Part shown: piece after piece, positions 18,987 through 28,171 of the stretch
Layout of the letters: each line of letters starts with the position of its first letter
Position numbering within the stretch: position 1 is the stretch's first letter
NCBI RefSeq assembly: GCF_004135935.1
Contig: NZ_CP025086.1
Location: forward strand, 2,294,001 to 2,358,000
Length of the DNA stretch: 64,000 nucleotides
Direction: 5' to 3'
From: Methylovirgula ligni
GTDB lineage: Bacteria > Pseudomonadota > Alphaproteobacteria > Rhizobiales > Beijerinckiaceae
Position numbers and translations under genes: made by a program
Notes under the pieces: generated by a model
What the model saw: the letters and a program-made list of their open reading frames with translations, nothing else
Database searches by the model: none
Told to the model about the DNA's origin: nothing

Positions 18987-20847
18987 GTTTTACCTTATGG
19001 CGTGCCTTGTGACGCGTCTTGGCGTTCGCGCCGCCGAGCGGCTGTGTTGCCTGTGCAAGCCATTGCCGGTCGCCGCGGTCGAGATAGGGCGAGAGGCGCT
19101 TGCGCACCTCGGCATGATAGGCGTCGAGCCAGGCGATTTCCTCCGGATCGAGCAGTTTGGGTTCGACAAGGGTTAGGTCGATCGGCGCGAAGGTGATCGT
19201 CTCGAAACCAAGTGTCTCGCGTTCGGCGCCCTTGATCTTGCGAGGCGTGACGACGATGAGATTTTCGATGCGGATGCCGAAATGGTCGGCTTTGTAATAG
19301 CCCGGTTCGTTGGAGAGGATCATGCCCGGCTCAAGCGCGACGCCGCCGATTTTCGAGATGCGCTGCGGCCCCTCATGTACCGAGAGATAGGAGCCAACGC
19401 CGTGGCCCGTGCCGTGATCGAAATCGACCCCGGCCTGCCAGAGCGCGAGACGCGCCAGCGCGTCAATCTGGCCGCCTGAGGTCCCCTTCGGGAACAAGGC
19501 GCGGGCGATGGCGATATGCCCCTTCAGCACGCGCGTGAAGCGATCGCGCATTTCCTGCGTCGGCGCGCCGACCGCCAGCGTCCGTGTGATGTCAGTCGTG
19601 CCGTCCTCATATTGGCCGCCGGAATCGACGAGATAGATGCCGCGCGAAATCTTGCGATTGGAGGCCTCGGTCACGCGGTAATGCGGAATCGCCGAATGCG
19701 GCCCGGCGGCGGAGATCGTCGGGAAGGAGAGATCCTTGAGCTTGCCCGTCTCGCGGCGGAAGGTTTCGAGCGCACGCGCTGCGTCGATCTCGGTGAGCTT
19801 GCCCTTCGGCGCCTCGGTGTCGAACCAGTGCAGGAAGCGTACGATCGCGGCGCCGTCGCGCAGGTGCGCCGCGCGGGAACCTTCCAACTCCGCCTCGTTC
19901 TTGCGCGCCTTCATCAGCGCGGTCGGGTCTTGTCCGATCTCCGGGGTGCCGCCCGCCTCTTTGAGCAGGCGCGTCAATTTCACCGGCACGGTCGCGGTAT
20001 CGAAGAGCACGCGCCTATGCTTCTGCCCGAGACGCTTAAGGTCATCTTCGAGGCCCGCAGGCTCTTCGACCTTGGCATAATCTTCGAGATAGGCGCGCGT
20101 CGCCGCGTTGAGCTTGGCAGCCTCGATATAAAGCCGCGGTTTGCCCTCGCGCGGGATCAAGGCGAAGGCCAGCGGCAGCGGCGTGTGCGAGACATCGGCG
20201 CCGCGGATATTGAACGCCCAGGCGACGGCATGCGGATCGCTGACGACGAGAGCATCAGCCTTGCCGAGCGCCTTGATGATCCGCGCCAGCTTCTTTTTCG
20301 CCGACTCGCCCGCGAGCCGCGGTGGATGCCGTTTGACTGCGCCTTGCGGCGGCGGCGGCCTGTCCGTCCAGATAGCATCGATCGGATTGAGGTCGACAGC
20401 GACGAGCGTTGCCTCCGCGTTGGCCGCTGCCTTTTCGTAGCGCTCGATCTGCCCTGGCGTATGCAGCCAGGGGTCATAGCCAAGTTTGGCGCCGGCTGGC
20501 AGATTGGCTTCCAGCCATTTTTCCGGGCTTGTCGTCGCCAGCGGCACCGGCTCGACGACGGCGAGATCGACCTGATCGCGCGCCTGGATCGTATAGCGCG
20601 CATCGACGAAGAGCACGGCGCGGTCCTTCAGCACGATGGCAAGGCCGGCCGAGCCGGTGAACCCGGTCAGCCAAGCGAGCCGTTCATCCGACGGCGGCAC
20701 ATATTCGTTCTGGTGGCGGTCGGCGCGCGGCACGATGAAGCCATCAAGACCCTGCCGCGCGAGTTCTTCGCGCAAAGCCTTGAAGCGTGCCGCCGATTGC
20801 GCGCGATCAGCCTGATCAGTGAAGGATTGGTAGAGGCTTTCGAACAT
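18973..20847 (-). CDS. Xaa-Pro aminopeptidase (M24B family)
   Basis: A 624-residue cytosolic metallopeptidase that removes N-terminal residues preceding proline. Three domains: two creatinase-like N-terminal domains (about 1-320), the pita-bread catalytic domain and a short C-terminal extension. Metal ligands can be seen in DGTTDITRT (two Asp), HGTGHGVGSYLSVHEGP (His), SNEPGYY (Glu) and FETITFAPIDL (Glu). The length fits the eukaryote-like, three-domain PepP group common in Rhizobiales. The extreme C-terminus is unusually Lys/Arg/His-rich. Confidence 0.92.
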   Translation of the reverse strand: MFESLYQSFTDQADRAQSAARFKALREELARQGLDGFIVPRADRHQNEYVPPSDERLAWLTGFTGSAGLAIVLKDRAVLFVDARYTIQARDQVDLAVVEPVPLATTSPEKWLEANLPAGAKLGYDPWLHTPGQIERYEKAAANAEATLVAVDLNPIDAIWTDRPPPPQGAVKRHPPRLAGESAKKKLARIIKALGKADALVVSDPHAVAWAFNIRGADVSHTPLPLAFALIPREGKPRLYIEAAKLNAATRAYLEDYAKVEEPAGLEDDLKRLGQKHRRVLFDTATVPVKLTRLLKEAGGTPEIGQDPTALMKARKNEAELEGSRAAHLRDGAAIVRFLHWFDTEAPKGKLTEIDAARALETFRRETGKLKDLSFPTISAAGPHSAIPHYRVTEASNRKISRGIYLVDSGGQYEDGTTDITRTLAVGAPTQEMRDRFTRVLKGHIAIARALFPKGTSGGQIDALARLALWQAGVDFDHGTGHGVGSYLSVHEGPQRISKIGGVALEPGMILSNEPGYYKADHFGIRIENLIVVTPRKIKGAERETLGFETITFAPIDLTLVEPKLLDPEEIAWLDAYHAEVRKRLSPYLDRGDRQWLAQATQPLGGANAKTRHKARHKVKHGRR

Positions 20848-20918
20848 GCGCCGTCAGCCTAAAGCATCGCGCCGCAAAGTGCGAAGCGGTTTTCGGCAAA
20901 CCGCCGCGCGACAGCCTT

Positions 20919-21374
20919 TCAGCTCGCCTGCTTTTGCGCGACCTCTTCAAGGTCATGCGCCGGGCAGGCCGTGCACGCCCACCGCGGGCCGAGATCCTGC
21001 ACTTGTGCCTCAAGGCACTCGACGTCGAGGCGGATCGCGGCGCCGCCAGAAAAGATGAGAGTGACTTTCCCCGCCGGACTGTCCGTCTCCGCGAAAGTGA
21101 CGCTGAGCAGCATCAGCTTTTGCTCGGGATCGTCCTGCGAAAAGCCGCTGCGGGTTACTTTGAGGACGCGCTCGAAATGGAAGCCGGTTTCGCAGCGTTC
21201 CTTCTTGCCCTCTGCCTCGGCGATCCAATCGAAGCGCGCGCCGACAGCCGCGAAGCGTTTGGAGCGCGGCAAATAGGTCATGTCACCGACCTTAACGAGC
21301 GAATCCTGCAAATGCGCGGATAGGACCGCGAGGTCTTCAGTATCGAGCGCAATCAGGCGCAGCGGGGCCGTCAT
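20919..21374 (-). CDS. DUF2948 family protein
   Basis: A 151-residue soluble protein matching the DUF2948 family by its start (LRLIALDTEDLAVLSAHLQD), the YLPRSKRFA segment and a beta-strand end containing CLEAQVQDLGPRW. Function is unknown. It follows murA on the same strand, an arrangement common in Rhizobiales, where hisD usually comes next; here the aminopeptidase does. A good ribosome site (AAGGAGAT) precedes the ATG. Two extra cysteines near the end (CTACPAH) are worth noting. Confidence 0.8.
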   Translation of the reverse strand: MTAPLRLIALDTEDLAVLSAHLQDSLVKVGDMTYLPRSKRFAAVGARFDWIAEAEGKKERCETGFHFERVLKVTRSGFSQDDPEQKLMLLSVTFAETDSPAGKVTLIFSGGAAIRLDVECLEAQVQDLGPRWACTACPAHDLEEVAQKQAS

Positions 21375-21456
21375 GGCGCAATCTCCTTCACAAAGCCGTT
21401 ATCAGGGCATGTGTGGGGCGTGGTCGCAAAGATCAAGGCTTTGGAATTGCGCAGGA

Positions 21457-22752
21457 TCAACTCGCGCCGGAGATCCGCTCGACCACCGCGCCGCAGCCGC
21501 TGAGCTTTTGCTCCAGCCGCTCGAAGCCACGGTCGAGATGATAGACGCGGTTCACCATCGTCTCGCCACGTGCCGCAAGCGCCGCGATGACGAGGGAGAC
21601 GGACGCACGCAGATCGGTCGCCATCACCGGCGCGCCCTGCAATTCCGCAACGCCTTTGACATGGGCGATGTCGCCGTCGAGCTTGATCTGCGCCCCGAAC
21701 CGCGCCAGCTCCTGCACGTGCATGAAGCGGTTCTCGAAAATCGTCTCGGTGATCCGCGATTTGCCCTTGGCCTTGGTCATCAACGCCATGAACTGGGCTT
21801 GCAGATCGGTCGGGAAGCCGGGGTAGGGCGCCGTCGAAATATCGACCGGCGAAATACCGGCGCCGTTGCGGCGCACGCGGATGCCCTGGTTGGTGACGGT
21901 GATCGTCGCGCCCGCCTGGCTGATCGCATCAAGCGCGCTTTCGAGATGGTCCGGCACCGCGCGCTCCAGCACCACGTCGCCGCCCGCCATGGCAACGGCC
22001 ATCGCGTAAGTTCCAGCCTCGATCCGGTCCGGCACGACGGAATGCGACGCGCCGTGTAGCGAGCCCACGCCCTCGATTTCGAGGGTCGGCTGGCCGATGC
22101 CCTTGATCCTGGCGCCCATCTTGACGAGGCAGTCGGCGACATCGGCCACCTCGGGCTCGCAGGCCGCATTGGTGATGAGCGTATGACCCTTGGCGAGCGC
22201 GGCCGCCATCAGGGCCGTATGCGTGCCGCCGACCGTGACCTTGGGGAAATGGATCTCGCCGCCAATAAGGCCGTTCTTCGCCGTGGCGCGGACGTAGCCC
22301 GATTCGATCTCGACGTTCGCGCCGAGCTTTTCCAGCACCATGATGAGCAGATCGACCGGCCGCGTGCCGATGGCACAGCCGCCGGGCAGGGAGACGCGGG
22401 CTTCGCCCATGCGCGCGACGAGCGGGGCGATGACCCAGAAGCTCGCCCGCATCTTGGCGACAAGGTCATAAGGCGCGCTCGTATCGACGATATTGCGCGC
22501 GGAGAGATGCAGCGTGCGGCTGGCATGCGGCTCTTCGCCGGGGCGGCGCCCATCGACGCTGTAATCGACGCCGTGGTGGCTGAGAATCTGTAGCAGCATG
22601 CCGACATCGGCGACGCGCGGGATGTTCTCGAGCGTCAGCGTGTCTGGTGTCAGCAGGGACGCGATCATGAGCGGCAGCGCCGCATTCTTGGCGCCGGAAA
22701 TGGCGATCGACCCCTCGAGCGCATGTCCGCCGACGATCCGGATGCGATCCAT
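21457..22752 (-). CDS. murA: MurA, UDP-N-acetylglucosamine 1-carboxyvinyltransferase
   Basis: A 431-residue enzyme catalysing the first committed step of peptidoglycan synthesis, transfer of enolpyruvate from PEP to UDP-GlcNAc. The PEP-binding SGAKNAALP (Lys22) is present. The active-site cysteine, target of fosfomycin, lies in LPGGCAIGTRP (Cys126). DLRASVSLVIAALAARGET marks the C-terminal substrate loop. The start overlaps the upstream small gene by one base (TGATG), indicating coupling. Confidence 0.96.
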   Translation of the reverse strand: MDRIRIVGGHALEGSIAISGAKNAALPLMIASLLTPDTLTLENIPRVADVGMLLQILSHHGVDYSVDGRRPGEEPHASRTLHLSARNIVDTSAPYDLVAKMRASFWVIAPLVARMGEARVSLPGGCAIGTRPVDLLIMVLEKLGANVEIESGYVRATAKNGLIGGEIHFPKVTVGGTHTALMAAALAKGHTLITNAACEPEVADVADCLVKMGARIKGIGQPTLEIEGVGSLHGASHSVVPDRIEAGTYAMAVAMAGGDVVLERAVPDHLESALDAISQAGATITVTNQGIRVRRNGAGISPVDISTAPYPGFPTDLQAQFMALMTKAKGKSRITETIFENRFMHVQELARFGAQIKLDGDIAHVKGVAELQGAPVMATDLRASVSLVIAALAARGETMVNRVYHLDRGFERLEQKLSGCGAVVERISGAS

Positions 22753-22937
22753 CAGCCCCCCTCGTTTGAATGTGCCGGCGGCGGCTTAGGTCCCGAACTG
22801 GCCTTCGCCTCGGCGGCGCGCTCCCGGCTCTGTGTTTTCCGGCGGCGCAAATTTTCCCGTAGTGCCTCCGCAAGCCGCACCCGCTCTGCGGCTTTTTCAG
22901 GGCGCGGCGCCTTCTGCCCGTTTTCCGCGTCACTCAT
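22752..22937 (-). CDS. Small basic protein upstream of murA
   Basis: A 61-residue, highly charged protein I do not recognise. The middle is a predicted helix, RVRLAEALRENLRRRKTQSR, flanked by disordered Pro/Ala/Lys-rich ends. No cysteines, no membrane segment. It ends on the first base of murA, so it is probably translated with it. I chose the internal Met at 22937 because further upstream codons give low-complexity sequence. Could be a small nucleic-acid-associated protein; function unknown. Confidence 0.6.
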   Translation of the reverse strand: MSDAENGQKAPRPEKAAERVRLAEALRENLRRRKTQSRERAAEAKASSGPKPPPAHSNEGG

Positions 22938-23339
22938 CAAAGGGTTTTCCCAGTGCCTGTTGCGCGGAGGTCTCGCAAAATCGTAAATCCGAAAAGATTT
23001 CAAAAGGATTGCGTTCGCGGGACTAGTTGCGCGCCGACGCGATTCCATCGTCCAAAGGGCGATTGGCGACGCTAGTGCGTCCACGCCCGCAGCGCCATAT
23101 CGGCATGCCCCTCGGCCGGAATTCGCGGCGCGCTGTTGCGCCGGCACAACGCCAAAGTGCAGCTTAGCCGCGCAAAGCCAACGTGCAGCTTACGGTTCAC
23201 GTGGAAATTGAACGTGGCGCGTCTGTGTTTTGAAACTGCTCGCGAAGTTCATCGATCTGTCGCGTGTATGTCACCGCGCCTGCACCTGGACCCGGCACAC
23301 TCACCCTGCGGCAAAGCCGCATTTCTGGGGAGAATGATA
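22938..23339. other. Intergenic region between the murA operon and the His-rich gene
   Basis: About 400 bases that contain no gene I can support. It must hold the leftward promoter for the murA operon and the rightward promoter for the His-rich gene. A TGCGGC-aaa-GCCGCA hairpin lies near 23312-23326, just upstream of the His-rich gene's ribosome site. AAGTGCAGCTTA / AACGTGCAGCTTA occurs twice near 23155-23195 as an imperfect direct repeat. Confidence 0.5.
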
Positions 23340-23555
23340 ATGACCACTTTGAACAAAGCCGAGCACCATCAAGCCGCTGCCGAACATCACGAGAAGGCCG
23401 CCCAGCACCATCGCGAGGCCGCCAAGCACCACGACGAGGGCGAGCATCATCTCTCCGGACACCATGCCCATGTCGCGCATGGCCACGGTCTGCAGGCCGA
23501 TCATCATGCTGGTGAAGCCGCCAAGCATCATACCGAAGCCCATTCGCACGCCTGA
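23340..23555 (+). CDS. Histidine-rich heptad-repeat small protein
   Basis: A 71-residue cytosolic protein with 21 histidines and no cysteine. HH pairs fall at residues 9-10, 16-17, 23-24 and 30-31, an exact seven-residue period, with Ala and Glu/Lys between them, then less regularly at 36-37, 41-42, 55-56 and 63-64. On a helix this makes a continuous histidine stripe, suggesting metal or acid buffering, but no function is established. The ATG at 23340 has GGGGAG eight bases upstream (23334 is an in-frame alternative). It stands alone, flanked by hairpins. Confidence 0.75.
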   Translation: MTTLNKAEHHQAAAEHHEKAAQHHREAAKHHDEGEHHLSGHHAHVAHGHGLQADHHAGEAAKHHTEAHSHA

Positions 23556-23564
23556 AATTAAGGT

Positions 23565-23601
23565 GCCATGGAGCCGTCATCGAACCAGCCGGCTCCATGG
23601 C
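23565..23601. terminator. 12-bp inverted repeat after the His-rich gene
   Basis: GCCATGGAGCCG and CGGCTCCATGGC are perfect 12-base complementary arms separated by 13 bases, starting 9 bases after the stop. No T-run follows (CCCCGCACTG), so this may be a stability hairpin or a factor-dependent terminator. Confidence 0.55.
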
Positions 23602-23655
23602 CCCCGCACTGTCTGTTGACGGTTGCCGTACCACGCTGATTTGCGGCCTGGCCTT

Positions 23656-25512
23656 ATGATAAGAAGGGGCGTGAACCAGCCCCTGCTTTCGACCCAAAAT
23701 CTCACGCCTGCACCGGGACGGCCTTTGCTTGGGGTCATGCGCTCGGCTCTTGACCGTCCGTGGCGCGAGCGGCTCGATGCCGGCGGGATGGCGCGGGCGC
23801 TGGCGATGACGCAGGTCCACGGCCATCCGGAGCTGTTGGCGCGAGTTCTCGCCGGGCGCGGCGTCCCGATGGACGAGGCGGCGCTCTATCTCGATCCGAC
23901 GCTGCGCCGCCTGCTGCCAGACCCTTCGCGCCTCGCCGATATGGACGCTGCAGCCGCGCGTCTCGCCGCCGCTGTCCGGGCCGGGGAGAAGATCGCCATT
24001 TTCGGCGATTACGATGTCGATGGCGCGGCCTCGGCGGCACTGCTCGGCGATTTCCTCAAGGCCGCCGGGACGCCGTATCAGATCCATATTCCTGACCGGA
24101 TTTTCGAGGGCTACGGGCCCAACGTCCAGGCCATCGCCATGCTGGCGGACGCTGGCGCCAAGCTGCTCGTCTGCGTCGATTGCGGCACGACAAGCCATGC
24201 GCCGCTCGAAGAGGCGCGCCGGCGCGGCCTCGATGTGATCGTGCTCGATCATCATCAGGCGCCGGAGCAGCTTCCGCCCGCCATCGTCGTCAATCCCAAC
24301 CGGCAGGACGATCTTTCCGGCCTCGGCCAATTGTGCGCGGCGGGCGTCGTGTTCCTCACGCTCATCGCGGTCAACCGCCTTCTGCGCGCGCAAAACTTCT
24401 GGGACGATGCGCGGCCCGAGCCGGATCTTTTGCTGGGGCTCGATCTCGTCGCGCTCGCCACCGTCGCCGATGTCGCGCCGCTGACCGGGCTCAACCGCGC
24501 TCTGGTCGTCAAGGGCCTCGCGCTGATGCGCGCACGTGGCCGCCCCGGCCTCGCCGCGCTCTTCGATGTCGCCGGGGCGGGCGGCCCGCCGACCGCGCAG
24601 CATCTCGGCTTCCTGATCGGCCCGCGCATCAATGCCGGGGGGCGAATCGGCGATGCGGCGCTCGGCGCCAAACTGCTGGGCCATCGCGATCCGCTGGCGG
24701 CGCGGCAGATCGCGGAGGAATTGAACCGGCTCAATCGCGAGCGCCAGACGGTGGAGATCGCGACGCTCGAAATCGCCACGGCAGAGGCTTTGGCGGCGGC
24801 CGATCGCGCCGGCGAGGGTGCAGCCGTTCTCGTTGCCGGCGAGGGCTGGCATTCGGGCGTCGTCGGTCTCGTTGCCGCGCGCCTGAAGGAGAAGTTTCGC
24901 CGCCCGGCCTTCGCCATTACGTTCGAGGGCGATATCGGCACCGGCTCGGGGCGATCCATTGCCGGTGTCGATATCGGCAAGGTCGTGCGTCAGGCGGTGG
25001 AGGCCGGACTGCTCGTCAAAGGCGGCGGTCACGCAATGGCGGCCGGCGTGACGCTTCGCCGCGAACGGCTCGCCGAATTCGCGGCGTTTCTCGAATCGGC
25101 GATCGCGGAAAACGTCGCCGCAGCGCGGGCCGCCGAGGCCCTGCTGGTCGATGCGATGCTCACCGCCGCCGGGGCCAATCTTGCGCTCCATGCGATATTG
25201 GAAAAGGCGGGGCCTTTCGGCTCCGGCAATCCGGAGCCCGTTTTCGTCTTTCCCGCGCACCGGCTTGTTGACGTGATGCCGGTCGGGCAGGGGCATTTGC
25301 GCTGGCGCGCCCAATCGGCCGATGGCGCGAGCCTGGAGGGCATTCTCTTCCGGGCCGCAGAGGAGCCGCTGGGCCGGGCCTTGGTATCGGCGCGGGGGCA
25401 GGCGGTGCATCTCGCGGGCAGCCTCGTCCTCGACCGCTGGAACGGGCGCGAGCGTATCCAACTGCGGCTTCTCGACCTCGCGCTGGCTGAAACGGGGACT
25501 GGGACGGCATAA
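23656..25512 (+). CDS. recJ: RecJ, single-strand-specific 5'-3' exonuclease
   Basis: A ~618-residue DHH-superfamily exonuclease used in recombination and mismatch repair. Catalytic motifs seen: IFGDYDVDGAASAALL (motif I), CVDCGTTSHAPLE, VLDHHQAPEQLPPA (the DHH motif) and, in the DHHA1 domain, GGGHAMAAGVTLRRE. The OB fold is at the C-terminus. ATG 23656 is my choice; GTG 23671, close behind AAGAAGG, is an equally good start and TTG 23623 a poorer one. Confidence 0.94.
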   Translation: MIRRGVNQPLLSTQNLTPAPGRPLLGVMRSALDRPWRERLDAGGMARALAMTQVHGHPELLARVLAGRGVPMDEAALYLDPTLRRLLPDPSRLADMDAAAARLAAAVRAGEKIAIFGDYDVDGAASAALLGDFLKAAGTPYQIHIPDRIFEGYGPNVQAIAMLADAGAKLLVCVDCGTTSHAPLEEARRRGLDVIVLDHHQAPEQLPPAIVVNPNRQDDLSGLGQLCAAGVVFLTLIAVNRLLRAQNFWDDARPEPDLLLGLDLVALATVADVAPLTGLNRALVVKGLALMRARGRPGLAALFDVAGAGGPPTAQHLGFLIGPRINAGGRIGDAALGAKLLGHRDPLAARQIAEELNRLNRERQTVEIATLEIATAEALAAADRAGEGAAVLVAGEGWHSGVVGLVAARLKEKFRRPAFAITFEGDIGTGSGRSIAGVDIGKVVRQAVEAGLLVKGGGHAMAAGVTLRRERLAEFAAFLESAIAENVAAARAAEALLVDAMLTAAGANLALHAILEKAGPFGSGNPEPVFVFPAHRLVDVMPVGQGHLRWRAQSADGASLEGILFRAAEEPLGRALVSARGQAVHLAGSLVLDRWNGRERIQLRLLDLALAETGTGTA

Positions 25513-25591
25513 AGCCGGGAAGGCGGGCCGACCCGGCTTGCCAGCGCGGACTCTGCTCTCTATACCTCGCCCGTCCCGAAGCGACCCGCGT

Positions 25592-25667
25592 GCGCCCATC
25601 GTCTAGCGGTCCAGGACGTCGCCCTTTCACGGCGAAAACAGGGGTTCGATTCCCCTTGGGCGCGCCA
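25592..25667 (+). tRNA. tRNA-Glu (anticodon UUC)
   Basis: 76 bases including an encoded CCA end. The acceptor stem is GCGCCCA/TGGGCGC, the D arm is GTCTAGCGGTCCAGGAC, the anticodon stem is TCGCC/GGCGA with loop CTTTCAC (anticodon TTC at 25626-25628), and the T arm holds GGTTCGATTCC. All four arms pair. It lies 79 bases after recJ and borders the accessory islet to its right. Confidence 0.95.
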
Positions 25668-25720
25668 ATGATTTCATTTCAATAGATTAGCTGCCTTCGC
25701 TTGGCCTCAAGGATGGAAGC

Positions 25721-25825
25721 ATGGGCGCTTTGGTCACGACCGCCTTGGTCTTCGCCTGCGTTTGCGTTGCCGGTCTCATAAAAATATCAAGCGAACCGCT
25801 GCGCCACGCCCTCACGGCGCTATGA
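25721..25825 (+). CDS. Possible 34-residue membrane peptide
   Basis: A short frame starting at ATG 25721 with AAGGA about eight bases upstream. It encodes one hydrophobic segment (ALVTTALVFACVCVAGLI) followed by a short charged tail. It lies between tRNA-Glu and the DUF1254 gene. Size and composition fit a single-pass membrane peptide, but there is no homology I recognise, so chance is quite possible. Confidence 0.3.
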   Translation: MGALVTTALVFACVCVAGLIKISSEPLRHALTAL

Positions 25826-25851
25826 GACTCTCCGGGGTTGCCATTGCTGGA

Positions 25852-27291
25852 TTAGGTGCGTGTCACCGGCGGCGGACTCCACTTCCCCGTCAACGCGTCT
25901 GGTGTTGGCGCGTAAAGGCGCATGGTTAGATTGAATGGCCCTTTTGGCGCCGGAAGCCAATTAGGTTCCTTGTCCGAGCCAGGATTGTCATTCTGAAAAT
26001 ACAGATCGAGCGATCCGTCGGCGTTGCGCTTAAACGGCATCCAACTGCTGACCGCAAACCGATTGAGCGCATTCGCGACCTGAAAACCGTCGTTGTCATA
26101 AAGCGTGATCGACCAGAAGGCGTTTACAGGCGGCGTGGCGCCTTTGTCGAAATGAATCGTATACTTGTTGCTGCCATCGAGGGGCTTGCCCGTCTGGTCG
26201 CTTAGGTTGAGCGGATAAATCGCATCTTCCGGCAGGTTGGCGCCAAGGCCGAGCTGGGCAACGATAGCGCGCTTCAAGTAGTAATTGCCGTAAACTCCCA
26301 TCGTGTCGGTATTCATCGACCACCCGTTCACTACCTGCGCGAGAGACGCAACTTTCCACGCCATCAGCTGCTGCGCATCATGCGGCGCGTTCGCCAAGGC
26401 GTCGCGAATGGTGGGACTTAGTCTTTGAACGTCATAGCTCTTGCCGGGCTCGATGCCGATCTTCTTCAGTTGCGCGATCATCGGCTGATCGGTGACATGC
26501 GGCGGGATGACTTTGAGAAGCTCGGCTGCGTAGGCGAAGAATTTGTCGCCGGACATGGAGTCGACTTGAACCTTCGGCGGCGTCTTCAAGTCCACAGATG
26601 GGTCAATTGTCGCCTCGGGCAGCACCGGCGGTTTGCCCCATCGCGAGAGCGGCGTAATCTGGTATCCCGCCTGGATTTTGTGAACGGCAGCATAATCCGC
26701 CGGGCCGTCGGTTTTGGTGCGGCCGATGATCCAAACGATTGGTGTTGGCGCGTCGATTCGTGTCACACCTGAGGGCACAGCTCCATTCCACCCCGGGGTA
26801 GCGATGAGAAAGTTTGCGGCCTGAGTGCCGGTGGTGCGCCAGCCGGGCGAGGCAAACACATCGGACCACATGTCGAGCATCGGCAAGAGATAATAGCGGC
26901 CGCCAGTGTCGGGCGCCGAGACGATCATCGGCTCTTTAGTCAGGTCGAGCCACGCAAGCGAATAAAGCGTGTCGAAGTTGGGCCGCACCACAGTCTTGAG
27001 GTCAGCGGGGGGATACGCCGGCACATTGACGAACATGTTCATCGGGCCCTTGCCGATTTCCTTTCCGGGCTCGATGTTGGTCGATTGCTTGCGCGTCACG
27101 TCCATCGAAAGGAGCGGATAGAAATATAGATACGCATTGGCTGCGATGGCGCGCGCTTCTTCCGCAGTGGGCGCAATTCCCGAGTTTGTCGCGGCCGAGC
27201 CGCTTTGCGCAATTGCAGGCAAGCTCCGGTCTAACGCCGTCAACGCAAGCAAGCCGGAAGATGCAATTATAGAGCGGCGAGTGGTAAGCAT
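25852..27291 (-). CDS. Secreted DUF1254/DUF1214 domain protein
   Basis: A 479-residue exported protein. The N-terminus has a twin-arginine-like signal (TTRRSIIASSGLLALTAL) ending near residue 28. DUF1254 (residues ~45-180, with VVRPNFDTLYSLAWLDL) is followed by DUF1214 (~330-470, with YTIHFDKGATPPVNAFWSIT and SLDLYFQNDNPG). Biochemical function unknown. I chose ATG 27291 because GGAGG precedes it; an in-frame start at 27378 lacks one. Codons are less GC-rich than in flanking housekeeping genes. Confidence 0.88.
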   Translation of the reverse strand: MLTTRRSIIASSGLLALTALDRSLPAIAQSGSAATNSGIAPTAEEARAIAANAYLYFYPLLSMDVTRKQSTNIEPGKEIGKGPMNMFVNVPAYPPADLKTVVRPNFDTLYSLAWLDLTKEPMIVSAPDTGGRYYLLPMLDMWSDVFASPGWRTTGTQAANFLIATPGWNGAVPSGVTRIDAPTPIVWIIGRTKTDGPADYAAVHKIQAGYQITPLSRWGKPPVLPEATIDPSVDLKTPPKVQVDSMSGDKFFAYAAELLKVIPPHVTDQPMIAQLKKIGIEPGKSYDVQRLSPTIRDALANAPHDAQQLMAWKVASLAQVVNGWSMNTDTMGVYGNYYLKRAIVAQLGLGANLPEDAIYPLNLSDQTGKPLDGSNKYTIHFDKGATPPVNAFWSITLYDNDGFQVANALNRFAVSSWMPFKRNADGSLDLYFQNDNPGSDKEPNWLPAPKGPFNLTMRLYAPTPDALTGKWSPPPVTRT

Positions 27292-27536
27292 CACGTGTTC
27301 CTCCGCAAAGACATCGGCCCGTTGATGCGCAACCAAGATGATCGCACCAAATTTGAAAAGTATCATGACGACCAGCAATCGGCGGTGATCCTAGGCTCAC
27401 GCGATGAGCGTCGCCAAGCAATATATCCGCGGGCTAAATGTGCACCGCAGCAGCCCCTTGGCCTGTCGCTGAAGTATCGCGGCCGAGACTGGTGCGCTGG
27501 ACAATAGCCACGCAAGACCGATGGCAGCCGTTACGC

Positions 27537-27977
27537 TCAAGGCCGACTGTTGTTGCTGACATTCTTCGGAACGAGGTCAATGACGAGAAGACGAAGAGGT
27601 ATGTCGCCGGTGTTCTCGCCGAAATGCTCCGCGCCGATCATCTCGGCGACGAAATCACCCTTCTTGTAATCGAATTTCCGATGCGTTTTGATCTCGGTTA
27701 CGCGAAGCTGGCCATCCAGGACATAAGCGTATCTTGGATAGAGATGGCGGTGAACCGGCAATCTGGCGCCCGGTGCGATAACGTATGTCGAGACTATCAG
27801 GCGGGCGCGCCCTCGAGGCAGAATGATTGGTTGGCCACTGGCCGTCGTGACGGTTGTGAGGAGGGGTGTCACGACGACGGCCGGGGGCTTATCGGCCGCC
27901 CTCAGATGAGAGGGTGACGACAGCACGACGAGGAGCGCGCCCGTCATGTGCGTTGCTCGCCTTAAGACAATTTTCAT
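27537..27977 (-). CDS. Secreted cupin-domain protein
   Basis: A 146-residue protein with an N-terminal signal segment (ALLVVLSSPSHLRAAD). Its single cupin barrel has motif 1 in APGARLPVHRHLYPRYAYVLDG (two His and a Tyr region) and motif 2 around GDFVAEMIGAEHFGENTG. Metal ligation through the histidines is likely; the substrate is unknown. It is upstream of the DUF1254 gene on the same strand, 245 bases away, so co-transcription is possible but not shown. Confidence 0.8.
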   Translation of the reverse strand: MKIVLRRATHMTGALLVVLSSPSHLRAADKPPAVVVTPLLTTVTTASGQPIILPRGRARLIVSTYVIAPGARLPVHRHLYPRYAYVLDGQLRVTEIKTHRKFDYKKGDFVAEMIGAEHFGENTGDIPLRLLVIDLVPKNVSNNSRP

Positions 27978-28171
27978 GGCGGATCACCTTTGGATCACCC
28001 GGAGAGACGAAGAGGCCGGCCTGCGGGCCAATTAATCGGGGTCTATTTTTTTCAGCGAGACAATAGTTTGCTACAAGTAATTAGGCGACATGGCGATGGT
28101 CGCTTTCAGGGACATCATACGGCAAGCCTTCGGCGAACATTGCCGGACGATTGCGAACCGCGGAGCCTTTC

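Noticed and set aside
23197-25599. Open frame of 800 codons on the minus strand
   Set aside because: It is antisense to recJ and made of Arg/Glu/Gly-rich sequence, a typical mirror frame in GC-rich DNA.
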